Shown here in pieces: positions 8,617-17,776 of a stretch of 55,663 nt of DNA. Position 1 is the first letter of the stretch. The number at the start of each line of letters is the position of its first letter. The stretch comes from Rhodobacterales bacterium (lineage in GTDB: Bacteria > Pseudomonadota > Alphaproteobacteria > Rhodobacterales > Rhodobacteraceae): assembly GCA_002748285.1 (NCBI GenBank), contig PDSA01000035.1:1-55663 (forward strand), read 5' to 3'. A program made the position numbers and the translations under genes. The notes below the pieces were generated by a model that saw only the letters and a list, made by a program, of their open reading frames with translations, was not told the origin of the DNA and searched no databases.

Positions 8617-9126
8617 CTAAAACACCCCTGCTGGAGGGTCGGCGATGATGCGGCCGCCGCTCAGATCGACGGTGGGCACCGCTTGGTTGGTAAAAGGCAG
8701 CAAAACCGTGTCAGAGCCGTTTTCCGGGATGATTTCCAGCAAATCGCTGGCCCCGTGATTTTGCACTGCTTTGACCTTGCCCAAAACCGTGCCGCCGGTA
8801 TCCAGAACCGTCAGGCCGATCAGGTCGGTATGGTAAAATTCGTCATCCGGCAGCGTCGGCAACTGATCGCGGCGGGCAAACAGGCGCAGCCCCTTCAGGG
8901 CATCGGCGGCCTCTTTGCTGGTGATCCCGGTGACATCGGCGATCAGAGCGTTGTTGATGCTGCGGCTCAGGCTGATTTCAAAGCTGCGGGCACCGGTTTC
9001 ATCGCTCAGCGGGGAATAATCGGCAATCGCGGCGGGTTCGGCGCAAAAGCTTTTCAACCGCACCTGCCCGTTGACTCCGTAAGCCCCGGCAAAAGCACCA
9101 ACGCAAATCGTTTCGGTCTTGTTCAT
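8617..9126 (-). CDS. rimM: ribosome maturation factor RimM
   Basis: A 169-residue RimM. The N-terminal domain starts [21 protein letters not shown] (family hallmark of G-x-x-G-x-x-G-xx-V-K) and the C-terminal PRC-barrel-like half contains [26 protein letters not shown] and the ending [22 protein letters not shown]. It assists 30S head assembly through S19. Its ATG follows the bluB stop directly (TAGATG). In most bacteria rimM is followed by trmD and rplS; here the next gene is a convergent, unrelated one. Confidence 0.95.
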   Translation of the reverse strand: MNKTETICVGAFAGAYGVNGQVRLKSFCAEPAAIADYSPLSDETGARSFEISLSRSINNALIADVTGITSKEAADALKGLRLFARRDQLPTLPDDEFYHTDLIGLTVLDTGGTVLGKVKAVQNHGASDLLEIIPENGSDTVLLPFTNQAVPTVDLSGGRIIADPPAGVF

Positions 9127-9756
9127 CTAGCGCTCCTGAATATCCAGAGTTGTGCGGCGTTTTTCCCAACCGACCTGTTCAAGGGTTGGGGTGGTGTTCA
9201 CCTCTTGCGGCCACCCCACGCATAAATAGGCGACCAAAGCCCAATCCGGCGGCACGTCCAGATCGCGGTTCAGGCGCGCCGGGTCCAGAATTGAAACCCA
9301 ACCCACCCCCAGCCCATGGGCCCGGGCGACCAGCCAGAACTGAGTGATGGCGGCCACCACCGAATAGCGCCGCATTTCGGGCATGGTGGCGGCCCCTAAC
9401 CCATCGCCCTTTACGGTGGCCTCGTCGCAGTAAACGGCCAGCTGCACCGGGGCGTCCTGCATCCCGCTCAGCTTCAGCCCCGCATAGAGCCGGGCCTTTG
9501 CGCCGGAATAGCCGTTGAGGGCATCGGCATTTGCGGCCTGAAAATTGGCGATGGCTTTGGCCCGGGCGGCGCGGCTTTGCACCGAAATCAGCCGCCAAGG
9601 CTCAGACAACCCGACCGAAGGGGCCAGATTGAACGTGGTCAGACAACACTCAATCAAAGCCCCCTCAACCGGGTCTTTGCGAAAATGGCGCACATCGCGG
9701 CGCCAGCGCAGCAGCTGGTCAAACTCTTGCCGGAACTGATCGGAAAAATCAGGCAT
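9127..9756 (-). CDS. bluB: 5,6-dimethylbenzimidazole synthase (nitroreductase-fold BluB)
   Basis: A 209-residue nitroreductase-fold protein with BluB hallmarks: LLRWRRDVRHFRKDPV near residue 15, APSVGLSEPWRLI near 45, the loop TMPEMRRYSVVAAI near 125 and HGLGVGWVSILDPARLNRDL near 145. BluB fragments reduced FMN with O2 to make the lower ligand of vitamin B12. It lies 21 bases after rpsP and immediately before rimM, so it seems co-transcribed with ribosomal genes rather than with the cobalamin genes about 3-7 kb away. A generic nitroreductase is the alternative, but the loop sequences favour BluB. Confidence 0.85.
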   Translation of the reverse strand: MPDFSDQFRQEFDQLLRWRRDVRHFRKDPVEGALIECCLTTFNLAPSVGLSEPWRLISVQSRAARAKAIANFQAANADALNGYSGAKARLYAGLKLSGMQDAPVQLAVYCDEATVKGDGLGAATMPEMRRYSVVAAITQFWLVARAHGLGVGWVSILDPARLNRDLDVPPDWALVAYLCVGWPQEVNTTPTLEQVGWEKRRTTLDIQER

Positions 9757-9777
9757 GAGTCCCCCATCCGCGGCGGT

Positions 9778-10164
9778 TTATTCGGCTGCGGCGTCCTCAG
9801 CCGGAGCATTGGCGGCCTCGGCCAGCGCAGCGGCTTTTTCAGCCTTTTCAGCGGCGCGTTCAACAGCCTTGGCGTGCGGCTTACCTTTGTTGGGGTTGTT
9901 GCGCTGCTTTTTGGCAATCACACCGGCGGCTTCCAGAAAACGCGAAACGCGGTCGGTTGGTTGGGCACCCTGATCCATCCAATGCTTGATGCGCTCCATA
10001 TCCATTTTCACGCGCTCTTCGCTGTCTTTGGGCAGCAGCGGGTTATAGGTACCCAGACGCTCGATATAACGCCCATCGCGGGGCATCCGGCTGTCGGCGG
10101 CAACGATGCGGTAAAATGGGCGCTTTTTCGAGCCACCGCGGGCGAGTCTGATTTTCATGGCCAT
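9778..10164 (-). CDS. rpsP: 30S ribosomal protein S16
   Basis: A 128-residue S16. The core is the family signature [38 protein letters not shown] and [20 protein letters not shown]; the last ~45 residues are an Ala/Lys-rich tail common in alphaproteobacterial S16. Either M1 or M3 could be the start (MAMKIRL). Within the ffh-chorismate mutase-rpsP-bluB-rimM run. Confidence 0.96.
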   Translation of the reverse strand: MAMKIRLARGGSKKRPFYRIVAADSRMPRDGRYIERLGTYNPLLPKDSEERVKMDMERIKHWMDQGAQPTDRVSRFLEAAGVIAKKQRNNPNKGKPHAKAVERAAEKAEKAAALAEAANAPAEDAAAE

Positions 10165-10212
10165 GTGAGTTCTCCTTGATAAATGGCGTTGCTTAGGGGC
10201 GTGTCCCCGTGA

Positions 10213-10509
10213 TTAGTGTTGTTGTTTCTTGTGGTGTTGGATGACTTCCTGAATGATGAAGTTCAGAAACTTTTTGGCAAATTCCGGGTCTAGGTCGGCC
10301 TTGGCGGCCAGCTCCTCCAGCCGGGCGATCTGATCGGCCTCGCGCACCGGGTCCGAGGCGGGCAGGTCGTGTTCGGCCTTGAGCTTGCCCACCGCCTGAG
10401 TGTGCTTGAAGCGTTCCCCCAGCGTATAGACCAGAATCGAATCCAGCCGGTCGATGCTTTCGCGATGTTCTTTTAACAATTCAGCCGCGCGGGCGATCGG
10501 GTCGGTCAT
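10213..10509 (-). CDS. chorismate mutase (AroQ type)
   Basis: A 98-residue all-helical AroQ-fold protein: RESIDRLDSILVYTLGERFKHTQAVGKLKAEHDLPASDPVREADQIARLEEL, followed by FAKKFLNFIIQEVIQHHKK. The conserved R, K39-like lysine and E of the fold are recognisable. It converts chorismate to prephenate for Phe/Tyr synthesis. Its ATG overlaps the ffh stop by four bases (ATGA). The position next to ffh is typical of Rhodobacterales. Confidence 0.9.
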   Translation of the reverse strand: MTDPIARAAELLKEHRESIDRLDSILVYTLGERFKHTQAVGKLKAEHDLPASDPVREADQIARLEELAAKADLDPEFAKKFLNFIIQEVIQHHKKQQH

Positions 10510-12002
10510 TTTTTCTTTCCAAACCCAGACAGGCCGGGGGGCAGGGCACCGCCACCCAGACCGGGTAGACGGCCACCCATCTGCTTTGCAGCGGCCTCCA
10601 TCGCTTTGGGGTCCATGTTCTGCAATTCGCCGGCCATACCATGCCCGCCTTTGCCAAACATGCTGCCCATGGCTTTTTTCAACATGCCGCCTTTGCCCAT
10701 CTTGCCCATTTTTTTCATCATATCTGCCATCTGACGGTGCATTTTCATCAGCCTGTTCAGATCAGACACTTCCAGCCCCGCGCCTTTGGCAATGCGCTTT
10801 TTGCGGCTGGCTTGCAGCAGCTTGGGGTTGGCGCGCTCGCGTTTGGTCATGGATTGGATCAGAGCGATCTGGTGCTTCAGAACCCGGTCATCCAGCCCGG
10901 CTTCGGCGGCTTGGGCCTTCATCTTGCCCATGCCGGGCATCATCGACATGATGCCTTCCATGCCGCCCATTTTCTGCATTTGCTCTAGCTGCTGTTTCAG
11001 GTCGTTCATGTTGAACTGACCCTTTTGGAACCGCCGCATCATGCGCTGGGCCTGTTCGGCCTCGATGGTTTCCTGAGCCTTTTCGACCAGAGACACAATA
11101 TCGCCCATGCCCAGAATCCGGCCCGCGATCCGCTCGGCGTGGAATTCTTCGATGGCGTCCATTTTTTCGCCCAGACCGACGAATTTGATCGGCTTGCCGG
11201 TGATGGCACGCATCGACAACGCCGCCCCGCCGCGGCCATCGCCATCCATCCGGGTCAGCACAACGCCCGAGACCCCAACCTTGCCGTCAAATTCCTCGGC
11301 CACATTGACCGCGTCCTGACCGGTCAGACCATCGACCACCAGCAGGGTTTCGCGCGGGTTGGCCACATCGCGCACCGACTGGACTTCGTCCATCAGCACC
11401 TGATCAATATGCAACCGGCCGGCGGTATCGAGCATATAGACATCATAGCCGCCCATGGTGGCCTGCTGTTTGGCGCGTTTGGCAATATCAACCGCCGATT
11501 GCCCCTTGACGATCGGCAGGGTATCCACGCCGATCTGGACACCCAACACCGCCAGCTGTTCCTGCGCCGCCGGGCGTTGGGTATCGAGCGAGGCCATCAG
11601 CACCCGCTTGTTGTTCTTTTCCTTGAGCCGCTTGGCCAGCTTGGCCGTGGTGGTGGTTTTGCCCGAGCCCTGCAAACCAACCATCAGGATCGGGGCAGGG
11701 GGGCTGTCGATTTTCAGCTCGCCCAGCTTGTCATTGTCGCCTTCCAGCACATGCACCAGCTCGTCATGCACGATCTTGACGACTTGCTGGCCGGGGGTGA
11801 CGGATTTGGTCACGGCCTGACCGGCGGCCTTTTCGGTGATGGCTTTGATGAAATCGCGGGCCACGGGCAGCGACACATCGGCTTCGAGCAGCGCCACGCG
11901 CACCTCACGCAGGGCAGTTTTGATGTCGTCGTCAGACAGCGCGCCTTGTTTGGTCAGGCGATCAAACACACCGCCAAGGCGTTCGGACAGATTTTCAAAC
12001 AT
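10506..12002 (-). CDS. ffh: signal recognition particle protein Ffh
   Basis: A 498-residue SRP54 GTPase. N domain MFENLSERLGGVFDRLTKQGALSDDDIKTALREVR; G1 loop GLQGSGKTTTTAKLA near 108-120; DTQRPAAQEQL; G3 DTAGRLHID; G4 TRMDGDGRGGAAL; then the Met-rich M domain (MSMMPGMGKM, SMTKRERANPKLLQASRKKRIAKGAG) that holds 4.5S RNA and signal peptides. Length is normal. Start ATG has AGGAG eight bases upstream. First gene of the ribosomal run. Confidence 0.96.
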   Translation of the reverse strand: MFENLSERLGGVFDRLTKQGALSDDDIKTALREVRVALLEADVSLPVARDFIKAITEKAAGQAVTKSVTPGQQVVKIVHDELVHVLEGDNDKLGELKIDSPPAPILMVGLQGSGKTTTTAKLAKRLKEKNNKRVLMASLDTQRPAAQEQLAVLGVQIGVDTLPIVKGQSAVDIAKRAKQQATMGGYDVYMLDTAGRLHIDQVLMDEVQSVRDVANPRETLLVVDGLTGQDAVNVAEEFDGKVGVSGVVLTRMDGDGRGGAALSMRAITGKPIKFVGLGEKMDAIEEFHAERIAGRILGMGDIVSLVEKAQETIEAEQAQRMMRRFQKGQFNMNDLKQQLEQMQKMGGMEGIMSMMPGMGKMKAQAAEAGLDDRVLKHQIALIQSMTKRERANPKLLQASRKKRIAKGAGLEVSDLNRLMKMHRQMADMMKKMGKMGKGGMLKKAMGSMFGKGGHGMAGELQNMDPKAMEAAAKQMGGRLPGLGGGALPPGLSGFGKKK

Positions 12003-12126
12003 CGCGTGGCTCCTGTTGCCGGTTCAAATGCAAATCACCCCCGTGGGCGAAACTCGCTGACGGGGGGCGATCCTTGTGCCATAGACAAGGACCGGAAGCG
12101 TTTTGGACTCCCGGATACTTGTTTGG

Positions 12127-12155
12127 CGTTTAGAGGGGGAACGGCGCAGAGTCAA
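12127..12155 (-). promoter_or_regulatory. possible sigma70-type promoter for ffh operon
   Basis: On the minus strand TTGACT (12155-12150) is followed after 17 bases by TAAACG (12132-12127), 125 bases upstream of ffh. The -35 is good, the -10 poor. The gap 12003-12195 otherwise shows nothing. Confidence 0.3.
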
Positions 12156-12195
12156 GTGTTTCGGCGCAGCCCTTGTGGAAGGGGGGCAGAGGTCT

Positions 12196-15100
12196 CTACC
12201 CCTCAACCAATTCCGAGAGCAACGCCCGGGCCGAGTTTGATCTGGGGGACCACAGCCCGCGATCAATCGCCTCGTTCAGGCGCTCGGCGATTTCACGCAG
12301 GGCCGGAGCGTTGTGCTGTTCGATGAACTCCCTTGTGTCGTCATCTTCCAGAAACGCCTGATGCACCAGATCAAAGTGATGCCCGCGCACCGCCCCGGTG
12401 GTGGCGGCAAAGGCAAACAGATAATCCACCGTCGCGGCCATCTCGAACGCGCCCTTATAGCCGTGGCGCTTGACGCCTTCGATCCATTTCGGGTTCACCA
12501 CCCGGCTGCGCACCACCCGGCCGATTTCGTCCTCCAGAGTGCGAATGACCGGGCGTTCGGGCCGGGAATGATCATTGTGATAGATCGGCCTGTCATGCCC
12601 CTGAAGGGTAGATACCGCCGCCGCCGCGCCGCCTTCGAACTGGTAATAATCGTCGCTGTCCAAAATATCATGCTCGCGGTTATCCTGATTTTGCACGATG
12701 GCTTCGGTCTGTTTCAGACGGGTTTCAAAACCCTGCCGGTCGCGTTTGCCCTCGGCCTCGGCCCCATAGGCGTAGCTGCCCCATTCCAGATAGGCTTCGG
12801 CCAGATCGGCCTTGTCGCTCCAGAGGCGCTCATCAATCATCGCCTGCAACCCGGCCCCATAGGCTCCGGGCTTGGCCCCAAACACCCGCGCTGCGGATTG
12901 CGCCCCTTCCTGACGCAGACGGGCGGCGGCGGGGTTCAGATCGGCGGGTTCATCCAGCGCCATAACCGCACGGGCGGCGCTGTCGACCAGAGCAATCAGC
13001 TGCGGAAAAGCATCACGGAAAAAGCCGGAAATCCGCAAGGTCACATCCACCCGCGGCCGCCCCAGCACGCTTTGCGGCAAAATCTCAAAGCCGGTGACGC
13101 GGCGATTGGCGCTGTCCCATCGCGGCTTGACCCCCATCAGGGCCAGACATTGGGCAATATCATCGCCGCCGGTGCGCATATTGGCGGTGCCCCAGGCGGT
13201 CAGCAACATGCTGCGGGGCCAGTCGCCATGGGTCTGCAAATGCTTTTCGATCAACAGATTAGCTGATTTCCAGCCCAACGCCCAAGCCGTCGGGGTCGGC
13301 ACGGCGCGGCTGTCGACGCTAAAGAAATTCCGGCCGGTTGGAAGCACATCCAAACGCCCGCGGGTGGGGGCGCCGGATGGCGCCGGGGCGACGAACTGCC
13401 CTGACAGGGCGGTGAGGAGCCCCGCCCCTTCCTCAGGCCCGCACCCCACCACGCAGGGCAAAACATGATCTTTCACATGTTCCAGCACCGCCGCACTGGC
13501 CGGGCCGGGCGCATCAATCTGCCCGTCTAAAATGGCCGAAGCCAACAGCTCCAGCCGTTCAATGGTATCGCCATTGCTGCGCCAGCGATCCGGGCAGAGA
13601 TCAGCCAACAGCTCAGGTCTGGCCCCCTCCCACGCCACCGCCATATCCGCCTCCAGCGGGTTGAACGCCAACCCCAGATCATCGGCAAGCGCCTGCACAA
13701 AAGACGCATCCGCCCCCTTGCCATCACCGCGCGGCACCCGCACCAGCGCCTGCACCAGATCACGCTGCAACCGCCCGGCCGGCGATTGGCCAAAGATGTG
13801 CAACCCATCGCGGATCTGAGCCTCCTTCAACTCGCACAAATACGCATCCAGCTTGGCCAGATCACTGTCCTGATCCGCCCCGGACAGCCCCGCATCCTCG
13901 GCCAAACCAGTGACCGAGGTCAGCGATAAAATCTCACGGCGCAAATGCGCGATCCGGCGCGGATCAACCCCGGCGGCTTCGTAATACTCATCTACCAGAG
14001 CCTCCAGCTCTTTCAGCGGCCCATAGCTCTCGGCCCGGGTCAAAGGCGGGGTCAGATGGTCAATAATCACCGCCTGCGCCCGGCGCTTGGCCTGTGTGCC
14101 CTCGCCGGGATCGTTGACGATAAACGGGTAAATATGCGGCATCGGCCCCAACACCACCTCAGGCAGGCAGGTTTCCGACAGAGCCAGAGCCTTGCCGGGC
14201 AGCCATTCCAGATTGCCATGCTTGCCCATATGCACGATGGCTTGGGCACCAAAGCTGTGCCGCAACCAGATATAAAACGCCAGATAATTATGCGGCGGCA
14301 CAAGGTCCGGGCAGTGATAGGTCTCGGTCGGGTCGATGTTATAGCCCCGGGCCGGTTGCAGCCCGACCACGGCATTGCCAAACGTCAACACCGACAGGGC
14401 AAAACCCCCGTCATCGGCGCTGAAAAACGGATCCTGCTCGGGCGCGCCCCAGCGGCTTTCGATCTGATCGCGCACCTCCCAGGGCAGCTCGGCATAAGCC
14501 GCGCGGTAATCGGTCAGGCTTAACCGAACCCCGCCGGTTTTCTGCACCCGATCCGTCAGCCAGTTGGTCGGCCCGGCCATGATCGCCTGCATCAAAGCAT
14601 CACTGTCCTGCGGCGGGTTGACCACGTCATAGCCCTGCTCGGCCAATAGCGACAACACATGCACGGTGGCCGCCGGGGTATCCAGCCCCACCCCATTGGC
14701 CATGCGCCCATCCTTGTTGGGGTAATTCGCCAAAATCAGCGCCACCTTGCGCGTCCCGACCTCAGAGCGGCGCAGATTCACCCAATTCGCGGCCAGATGG
14801 GCCACAAAGCTGATCCGATCCCCACGCGCCTGATAGGTGGCAATCGGGCATTGGGTTTCTTCATCAAAATAAGCCTGCCCCTTGAAGGAAATCGCCCGGC
14901 TCAAAACCCGGCCATCGACCTCGGGCAGGGCCACATTCATCGCAATATCCCGGCCAGATAACCCGGTCAGCCCTTCTTCCCAAGCCTCTTCGGACAGGGC
15001 CGCAAGCACCACCTGAAACACCACGCAACCGTTTGCGGCCCGCATCGCTAGGGGGTTCGATACCCCCGCGCGATGCTCTCCCTGATGGGCCGAGCCCACC

Positions 15101-15903
15101 GAAAACGAGGTGCAGTTCAAAATGGTTTCCGGCTGGGTGGCGTCGAACAGCTGTTCAAGCGTGGCCACCGAAACCGGATCCTTTAACGAGGCCACAAAGA
15201 TCGGCAAGGGGTTCAGCCCCTGACGCAGTAGAGCCTTGATCATGCGGTTGATCGGATGTAGCCCGGCCCCCTGCACCAAGGCGCGGTAAAAGATCAGCGG
15301 CACCACGGCCCCGCCCGGGTGCCAGTGTTGCCGCACCGCTTCCAGATCACAGGCGCCGACCCCGGGCCAGTAAACCCCGGCCCGCAGCAACGGTGCCGCC
15401 GCCGCAGGCTTTTCACTGCCCTCCAGCATCGCCCGGGCATATTGCAAAAACCCGGTGGCATTGGCCGGCCCGCCCTCAACCAGATAGGCCCAGAGCGCAT
15501 CATAATCGTCACGCCCTACCGTCGAGAGCCGCCATAAATCCGGGTCGGGCTTATCATCGCCGGGCAGGGCGACAAAATCCACCCCGGCTTCGTGCAGATG
15601 GGCGGCGTATTGCTCCAGCCCGTATTTCCAATACCCCATCCCCCCCAGCACCCGGGCAATCACCATCCGAGAGTTGCGGGCACAGTTTTCGATATGCAAA
15701 TCCACCGACATCGGATGCTGCAAATGCGTCAGATTGGCCAGCCGCAGCCCCGGCGGGGTGTCCATTTCGCTGCGGGCCTGCGAAAGGGCGGCCAGTTCGG
15801 TATCGGCGGCGGAAATAAACACCAGATCGGCGGGGGTCTGGCCCAGATCGACCGGCTCTTTGCCGTCATCGACACTGCCGGGAGTTGCTGCAAGCAGATG
15901 CAT
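12196..15903 (-). CDS. cobN: aerobic cobaltochelatase subunit CobN
   Basis: A 1235-residue CobN/magnesium-chelatase H family protein, of normal length and apparently complete. Hallmarks in order: RVLGGMGYWKYGLEQY near 85, PNKDGRMANGVGLDTPAATV near 395, the active-site region MGKHGNLEWLPGKALALS near 560, LTAWGTANMRTGGDDIAQ, and the C-terminal NPKWIEGVKRHGYKGAFEM. With CobS and CobT it inserts Co2+ into hydrogenobyrinate a,c-diamide. The ATG overlaps the stop of the GNAT gene (TGATG), so it is translated from the cobW-led, riboswitch-controlled transcript. CobS/CobT are not in the window. Confidence 0.95.
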   Translation of the reverse strand: MHLLAATPGSVDDGKEPVDLGQTPADLVFISAADTELAALSQARSEMDTPPGLRLANLTHLQHPMSVDLHIENCARNSRMVIARVLGGMGYWKYGLEQYAAHLHEAGVDFVALPGDDKPDPDLWRLSTVGRDDYDALWAYLVEGGPANATGFLQYARAMLEGSEKPAAAAPLLRAGVYWPGVGACDLEAVRQHWHPGGAVVPLIFYRALVQGAGLHPINRMIKALLRQGLNPLPIFVASLKDPVSVATLEQLFDATQPETILNCTSFSVGSAHQGEHRAGVSNPLAMRAANGCVVFQVVLAALSEEAWEEGLTGLSGRDIAMNVALPEVDGRVLSRAISFKGQAYFDEETQCPIATYQARGDRISFVAHLAANWVNLRRSEVGTRKVALILANYPNKDGRMANGVGLDTPAATVHVLSLLAEQGYDVVNPPQDSDALMQAIMAGPTNWLTDRVQKTGGVRLSLTDYRAAYAELPWEVRDQIESRWGAPEQDPFFSADDGGFALSVLTFGNAVVGLQPARGYNIDPTETYHCPDLVPPHNYLAFYIWLRHSFGAQAIVHMGKHGNLEWLPGKALALSETCLPEVVLGPMPHIYPFIVNDPGEGTQAKRRAQAVIIDHLTPPLTRAESYGPLKELEALVDEYYEAAGVDPRRIAHLRREILSLTSVTGLAEDAGLSGADQDSDLAKLDAYLCELKEAQIRDGLHIFGQSPAGRLQRDLVQALVRVPRGDGKGADASFVQALADDLGLAFNPLEADMAVAWEGARPELLADLCPDRWRSNGDTIERLELLASAILDGQIDAPGPASAAVLEHVKDHVLPCVVGCGPEEGAGLLTALSGQFVAPAPSGAPTRGRLDVLPTGRNFFSVDSRAVPTPTAWALGWKSANLLIEKHLQTHGDWPRSMLLTAWGTANMRTGGDDIAQCLALMGVKPRWDSANRRVTGFEILPQSVLGRPRVDVTLRISGFFRDAFPQLIALVDSAARAVMALDEPADLNPAAARLRQEGAQSAARVFGAKPGAYGAGLQAMIDERLWSDKADLAEAYLEWGSYAYGAEAEGKRDRQGFETRLKQTEAIVQNQDNREHDILDSDDYYQFEGGAAAAVSTLQGHDRPIYHNDHSRPERPVIRTLEDEIGRVVRSRVVNPKWIEGVKRHGYKGAFEMAATVDYLFAFAATTGAVRGHHFDLVHQAFLEDDDTREFIEQHNAPALREIAERLNEAIDRGLWSPRSNSARALLSELVEG

Positions 15904-16355
15904 CAGAGTTTCTTTTCCATAAATATGCTGGTCGCGTTGGCCTCATAGTCCCCAAAAGGCGCACAATTTGTAAAGCCGTGGCGCTGGTATAATGCGATTG
16001 CCGTCTTTAGCAGGTCTCCAGTTTCCAGCCTGAGCGCGGGCAGTTTCAGCGCCCGGGCCTGATCTTCTAATTGCCGCATCAACGCATCCGCCGCCCCCTT
16101 GCCGCGGGCCTCGGAGGCGACAAACATCGACTTGATCTCTCCATAATCGGCCTTGTCCGCCAGAGCGGCGCAGCCAATGATGTGCCCTGCGCTGCGGGCA
16201 ATATAGAAATGGATCTGCGGCACACAGAGCGCCTCTATCGACAAATAGTGATTATCCTCGGGTGGAAACAGCTCTTCCATCAGGGCATGGCTGGCCTCAA
16301 GCAGCGCCACGATCTCAGGATCACGCGGATTTCCGGGCTCGACGATCAGGCGCAT
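15903..16355 (-). CDS. GNAT-family N-acetyltransferase
   Basis: A 150-residue GNAT protein. The acetyl-CoA binding motif A reads IKSMFVASEARGKGAADALM (R-G-K-G-A near residue 90), followed by LRLETGDLLKTAIALYQRHGF, the usual motif B. Substrate unknown. It lies between cobW and cobN, overlapping both: its ATG is inside the residual cobW 3' end and its stop overlaps the cobN start. That places it in the cobalamin regulon by transcription, but no cobalamin role is established for it. Confidence 0.85.
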   Translation of the reverse strand: MRLIVEPGNPRDPEIVALLEASHALMEELFPPEDNHYLSIEALCVPQIHFYIARSAGHIIGCAALADKADYGEIKSMFVASEARGKGAADALMRQLEDQARALKLPALRLETGDLLKTAIALYQRHGFTNCAPFGDYEANATSIFMEKKL

Positions 16356-17241
16356 GGCGCGGACAGGGCGGCGCTGATGTCTGCCTGTTTCAGCCCCGCT
16401 TGCCCGATCACCACCAAAGTGGTGCCGCGCGGTTCATCCGCCTGACCGCGAAATTCTCAAATTCGTCATGGCCATGCTCATGTTCGTGATCATGATCTTC
16501 ATCATCGTCATGGTGGTGGTGATGGACTTCATGACGCGCTTCCAGATCGGTTTCCGAGCCCACGCCTTGCCCCAGCAGCACATCCACCGGCAATTTTCCC
16601 ATGCTGGTTTTGATCACCTGCACCGCATCGCGGGCGTCTTGGCGCAGCGTATCGGTCAGCTTCGAAACCTCATCCTCGCTGAGCAGATCCGATTTGTTTA
16701 CCACAATCATATCCGCACAGGCGATCTGATCTTCAAACAACTCGGACAGCGGCGTTTCGTGATCCAGATTGTCATCCATCGCCCGCTGTGCATCCACAGC
16801 CGCTACATTCGCGGCAAACTGCCCATCGACAACCGCACGCGCATCCACCACGGTGACAACGCCATCGACCGTCACCCGGGTGCTGATCTCGGGCCAGTTA
16901 AAGGCCCGCACCAAAGGTTGCGGCAAGGCCAGCCCCGAGGTCTCGATCACGATATGATCCGGCGCATCTTCGCGCTCCAGCAGCTTTTGCATGGTGGGGA
17001 TGAATTCATCGGCAACGGTGCAGCAGATACAGCCATTGGACAGCTCCATCACGTCTTCGTCATTGCAATTCTCGTCGCCACAGCCCTTCAGAATGTCGCC
17101 ATCCACCCCCAGATCACCAAATTCATTGATGATCAGCGCAATGCGTTTGCCATTGGCATTGTCCAGCATGTGACGGATCAGAGTGGTTTTGCCGGCGCCC
17201 AGAAAACCGGTGACGATTGTGGCGGGGATTTTAGCGACCAT
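16346..17241 (-). pseudogene. cobW: cobW, with internal out-of-frame deletion of the C-terminal domain
   Basis: The open frame (277 codons, stop at 16408) is a G3E GTPase: Walker A GFLGAGKT at residues 12-19, the metal-site CICC at 71-74, NKSD near 182, and a His/Asp-rich metal-binding stretch ending HGHDEFENF near 240-263. Family members are about 340-360 residues. After FENFAV the frame ends in an unrelated tail, but another frame reads ADEPRGTTLVVIGQAGLKQADISAAL to a TGA at 16348-16346, the normal CobW end. About 60-80 codons of the CobW_C domain are therefore missing at 16430-16455, with a frame change. The proper stop would overlap the GNAT start. CobW proteins are thought to deliver metal for cobalamin synthesis. 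Confidence 0.85.
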
Positions 17242-17253
17242 GATAGGGAATCC

Positions 17254-17316
17254 TTATAAGCATGTGGGAAAAGCATAGCCTGCAGGGGCCAAGACGCGCC
17301 CGGGCTTGATATGCAT
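17254..17316 (-). CDS. short leader ORF between B12 riboswitch and cobW
   Basis: A 20-codon frame beginning M-H-I-K-P-G-R-V-L-A-P-A-G-Y and ending in T-C-L-TAA. It has the strongest ribosome site of the operon, AAGGAGG six bases before its ATG. Its stop codon forms part of the TAAGGA ribosome site of cobW, 12 bases ahead of the cobW ATG, an arrangement that would couple the two. Not recognised as any known peptide. It may be a real microprotein, a translational coupling leader, or the regulated translation start of the riboswitch. Confidence 0.45.
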   Translation of the reverse strand: MHIKPGRVLAPAGYAFPTCL

Positions 17317-17361
17317 ATGTCCCTCCTTGTTCCGTCACACCCGACGGAGTTGGTTTATATT

Positions 17362-17558
17362 GGCGTCAGGCCGGTCTCCTGGCTTGCGGGTCGTCATGCG
17401 CATGTCACCTTCCCGGGGTTGCCCAGTGGTTCATCGACAGGCACTCACCGCTTACAGTCGCGGGGGCGGCTGTGGGTTTTGATCCCGGATTGGGTCATCA
17501 GCACCACATTCCCAGATTATTCCCGTTGGCGTTTAGGGCGCTTTGGGGATACCTGACC
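17362..17558 (-). ncRNA. cobalamin (B12) riboswitch
   Basis: Read on the minus strand the conserved core is unmistakable: GCCCCCGCGACTGTAAGCGG, then CCACTGGGCAACCCCGGGAAGG-like spacing, then GACCCGCAAGCCAGGAGACC, the B12 box, followed by GGCCTGA. P1 can form between TCAGG at 17556-17552 and CCTGA at 17370-17366. It precedes cobW by about 120 bases and should repress cobW-GNAT-cobN when adenosylcobalamin is plentiful. No T-run terminator follows, so control is probably at translation, possibly through the AAGGAGG of the leader ORF. Confidence 0.93.
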
Positions 17559-17776
17559 CGGCCCTTTTGCCGCCAAGCATCGGCGCAGGTCAAGCGGTTT
17601 TGCCGTATCGGTTGGGAAATTTGCGCGATGCCAAGCCGCCCGGGTTGTGGGAGATCGGCAATATATTGTGGATAATTACCCATTCGGGGGCATATCCTGT
17701 GGTTCACCGTTGACTCAGTGCCGGGGACGGCTCCACTCTGATCCGAAGATGTGGAATCAGAAACGGTAAGCTCAAT
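17559..17776. promoter_or_regulatory. divergent promoter region cobW operon / smc, with a DnaA-box match
   Basis: A 218-bp gap. TGTGGATAA at 17667-17675 is a perfect match to the 9-bp DnaA box (TTATCCACA on the minus strand). TTGACT near 17709 could be a -35 for smc but lacks a good -10 at proper spacing. A single box is not an origin. Confidence 0.35.

Noticed and set aside
11025..12326. 433-codon frame antisense to ffh
   Set aside because: High-GC shadow of ffh; His/Gln-rich composition typical of antisense frames.
17559..17776. Replication origin suggested by the DnaA box
   Set aside because: Only one box, no AT-rich unwinding region, and no dnaA/hemE-type neighbours.
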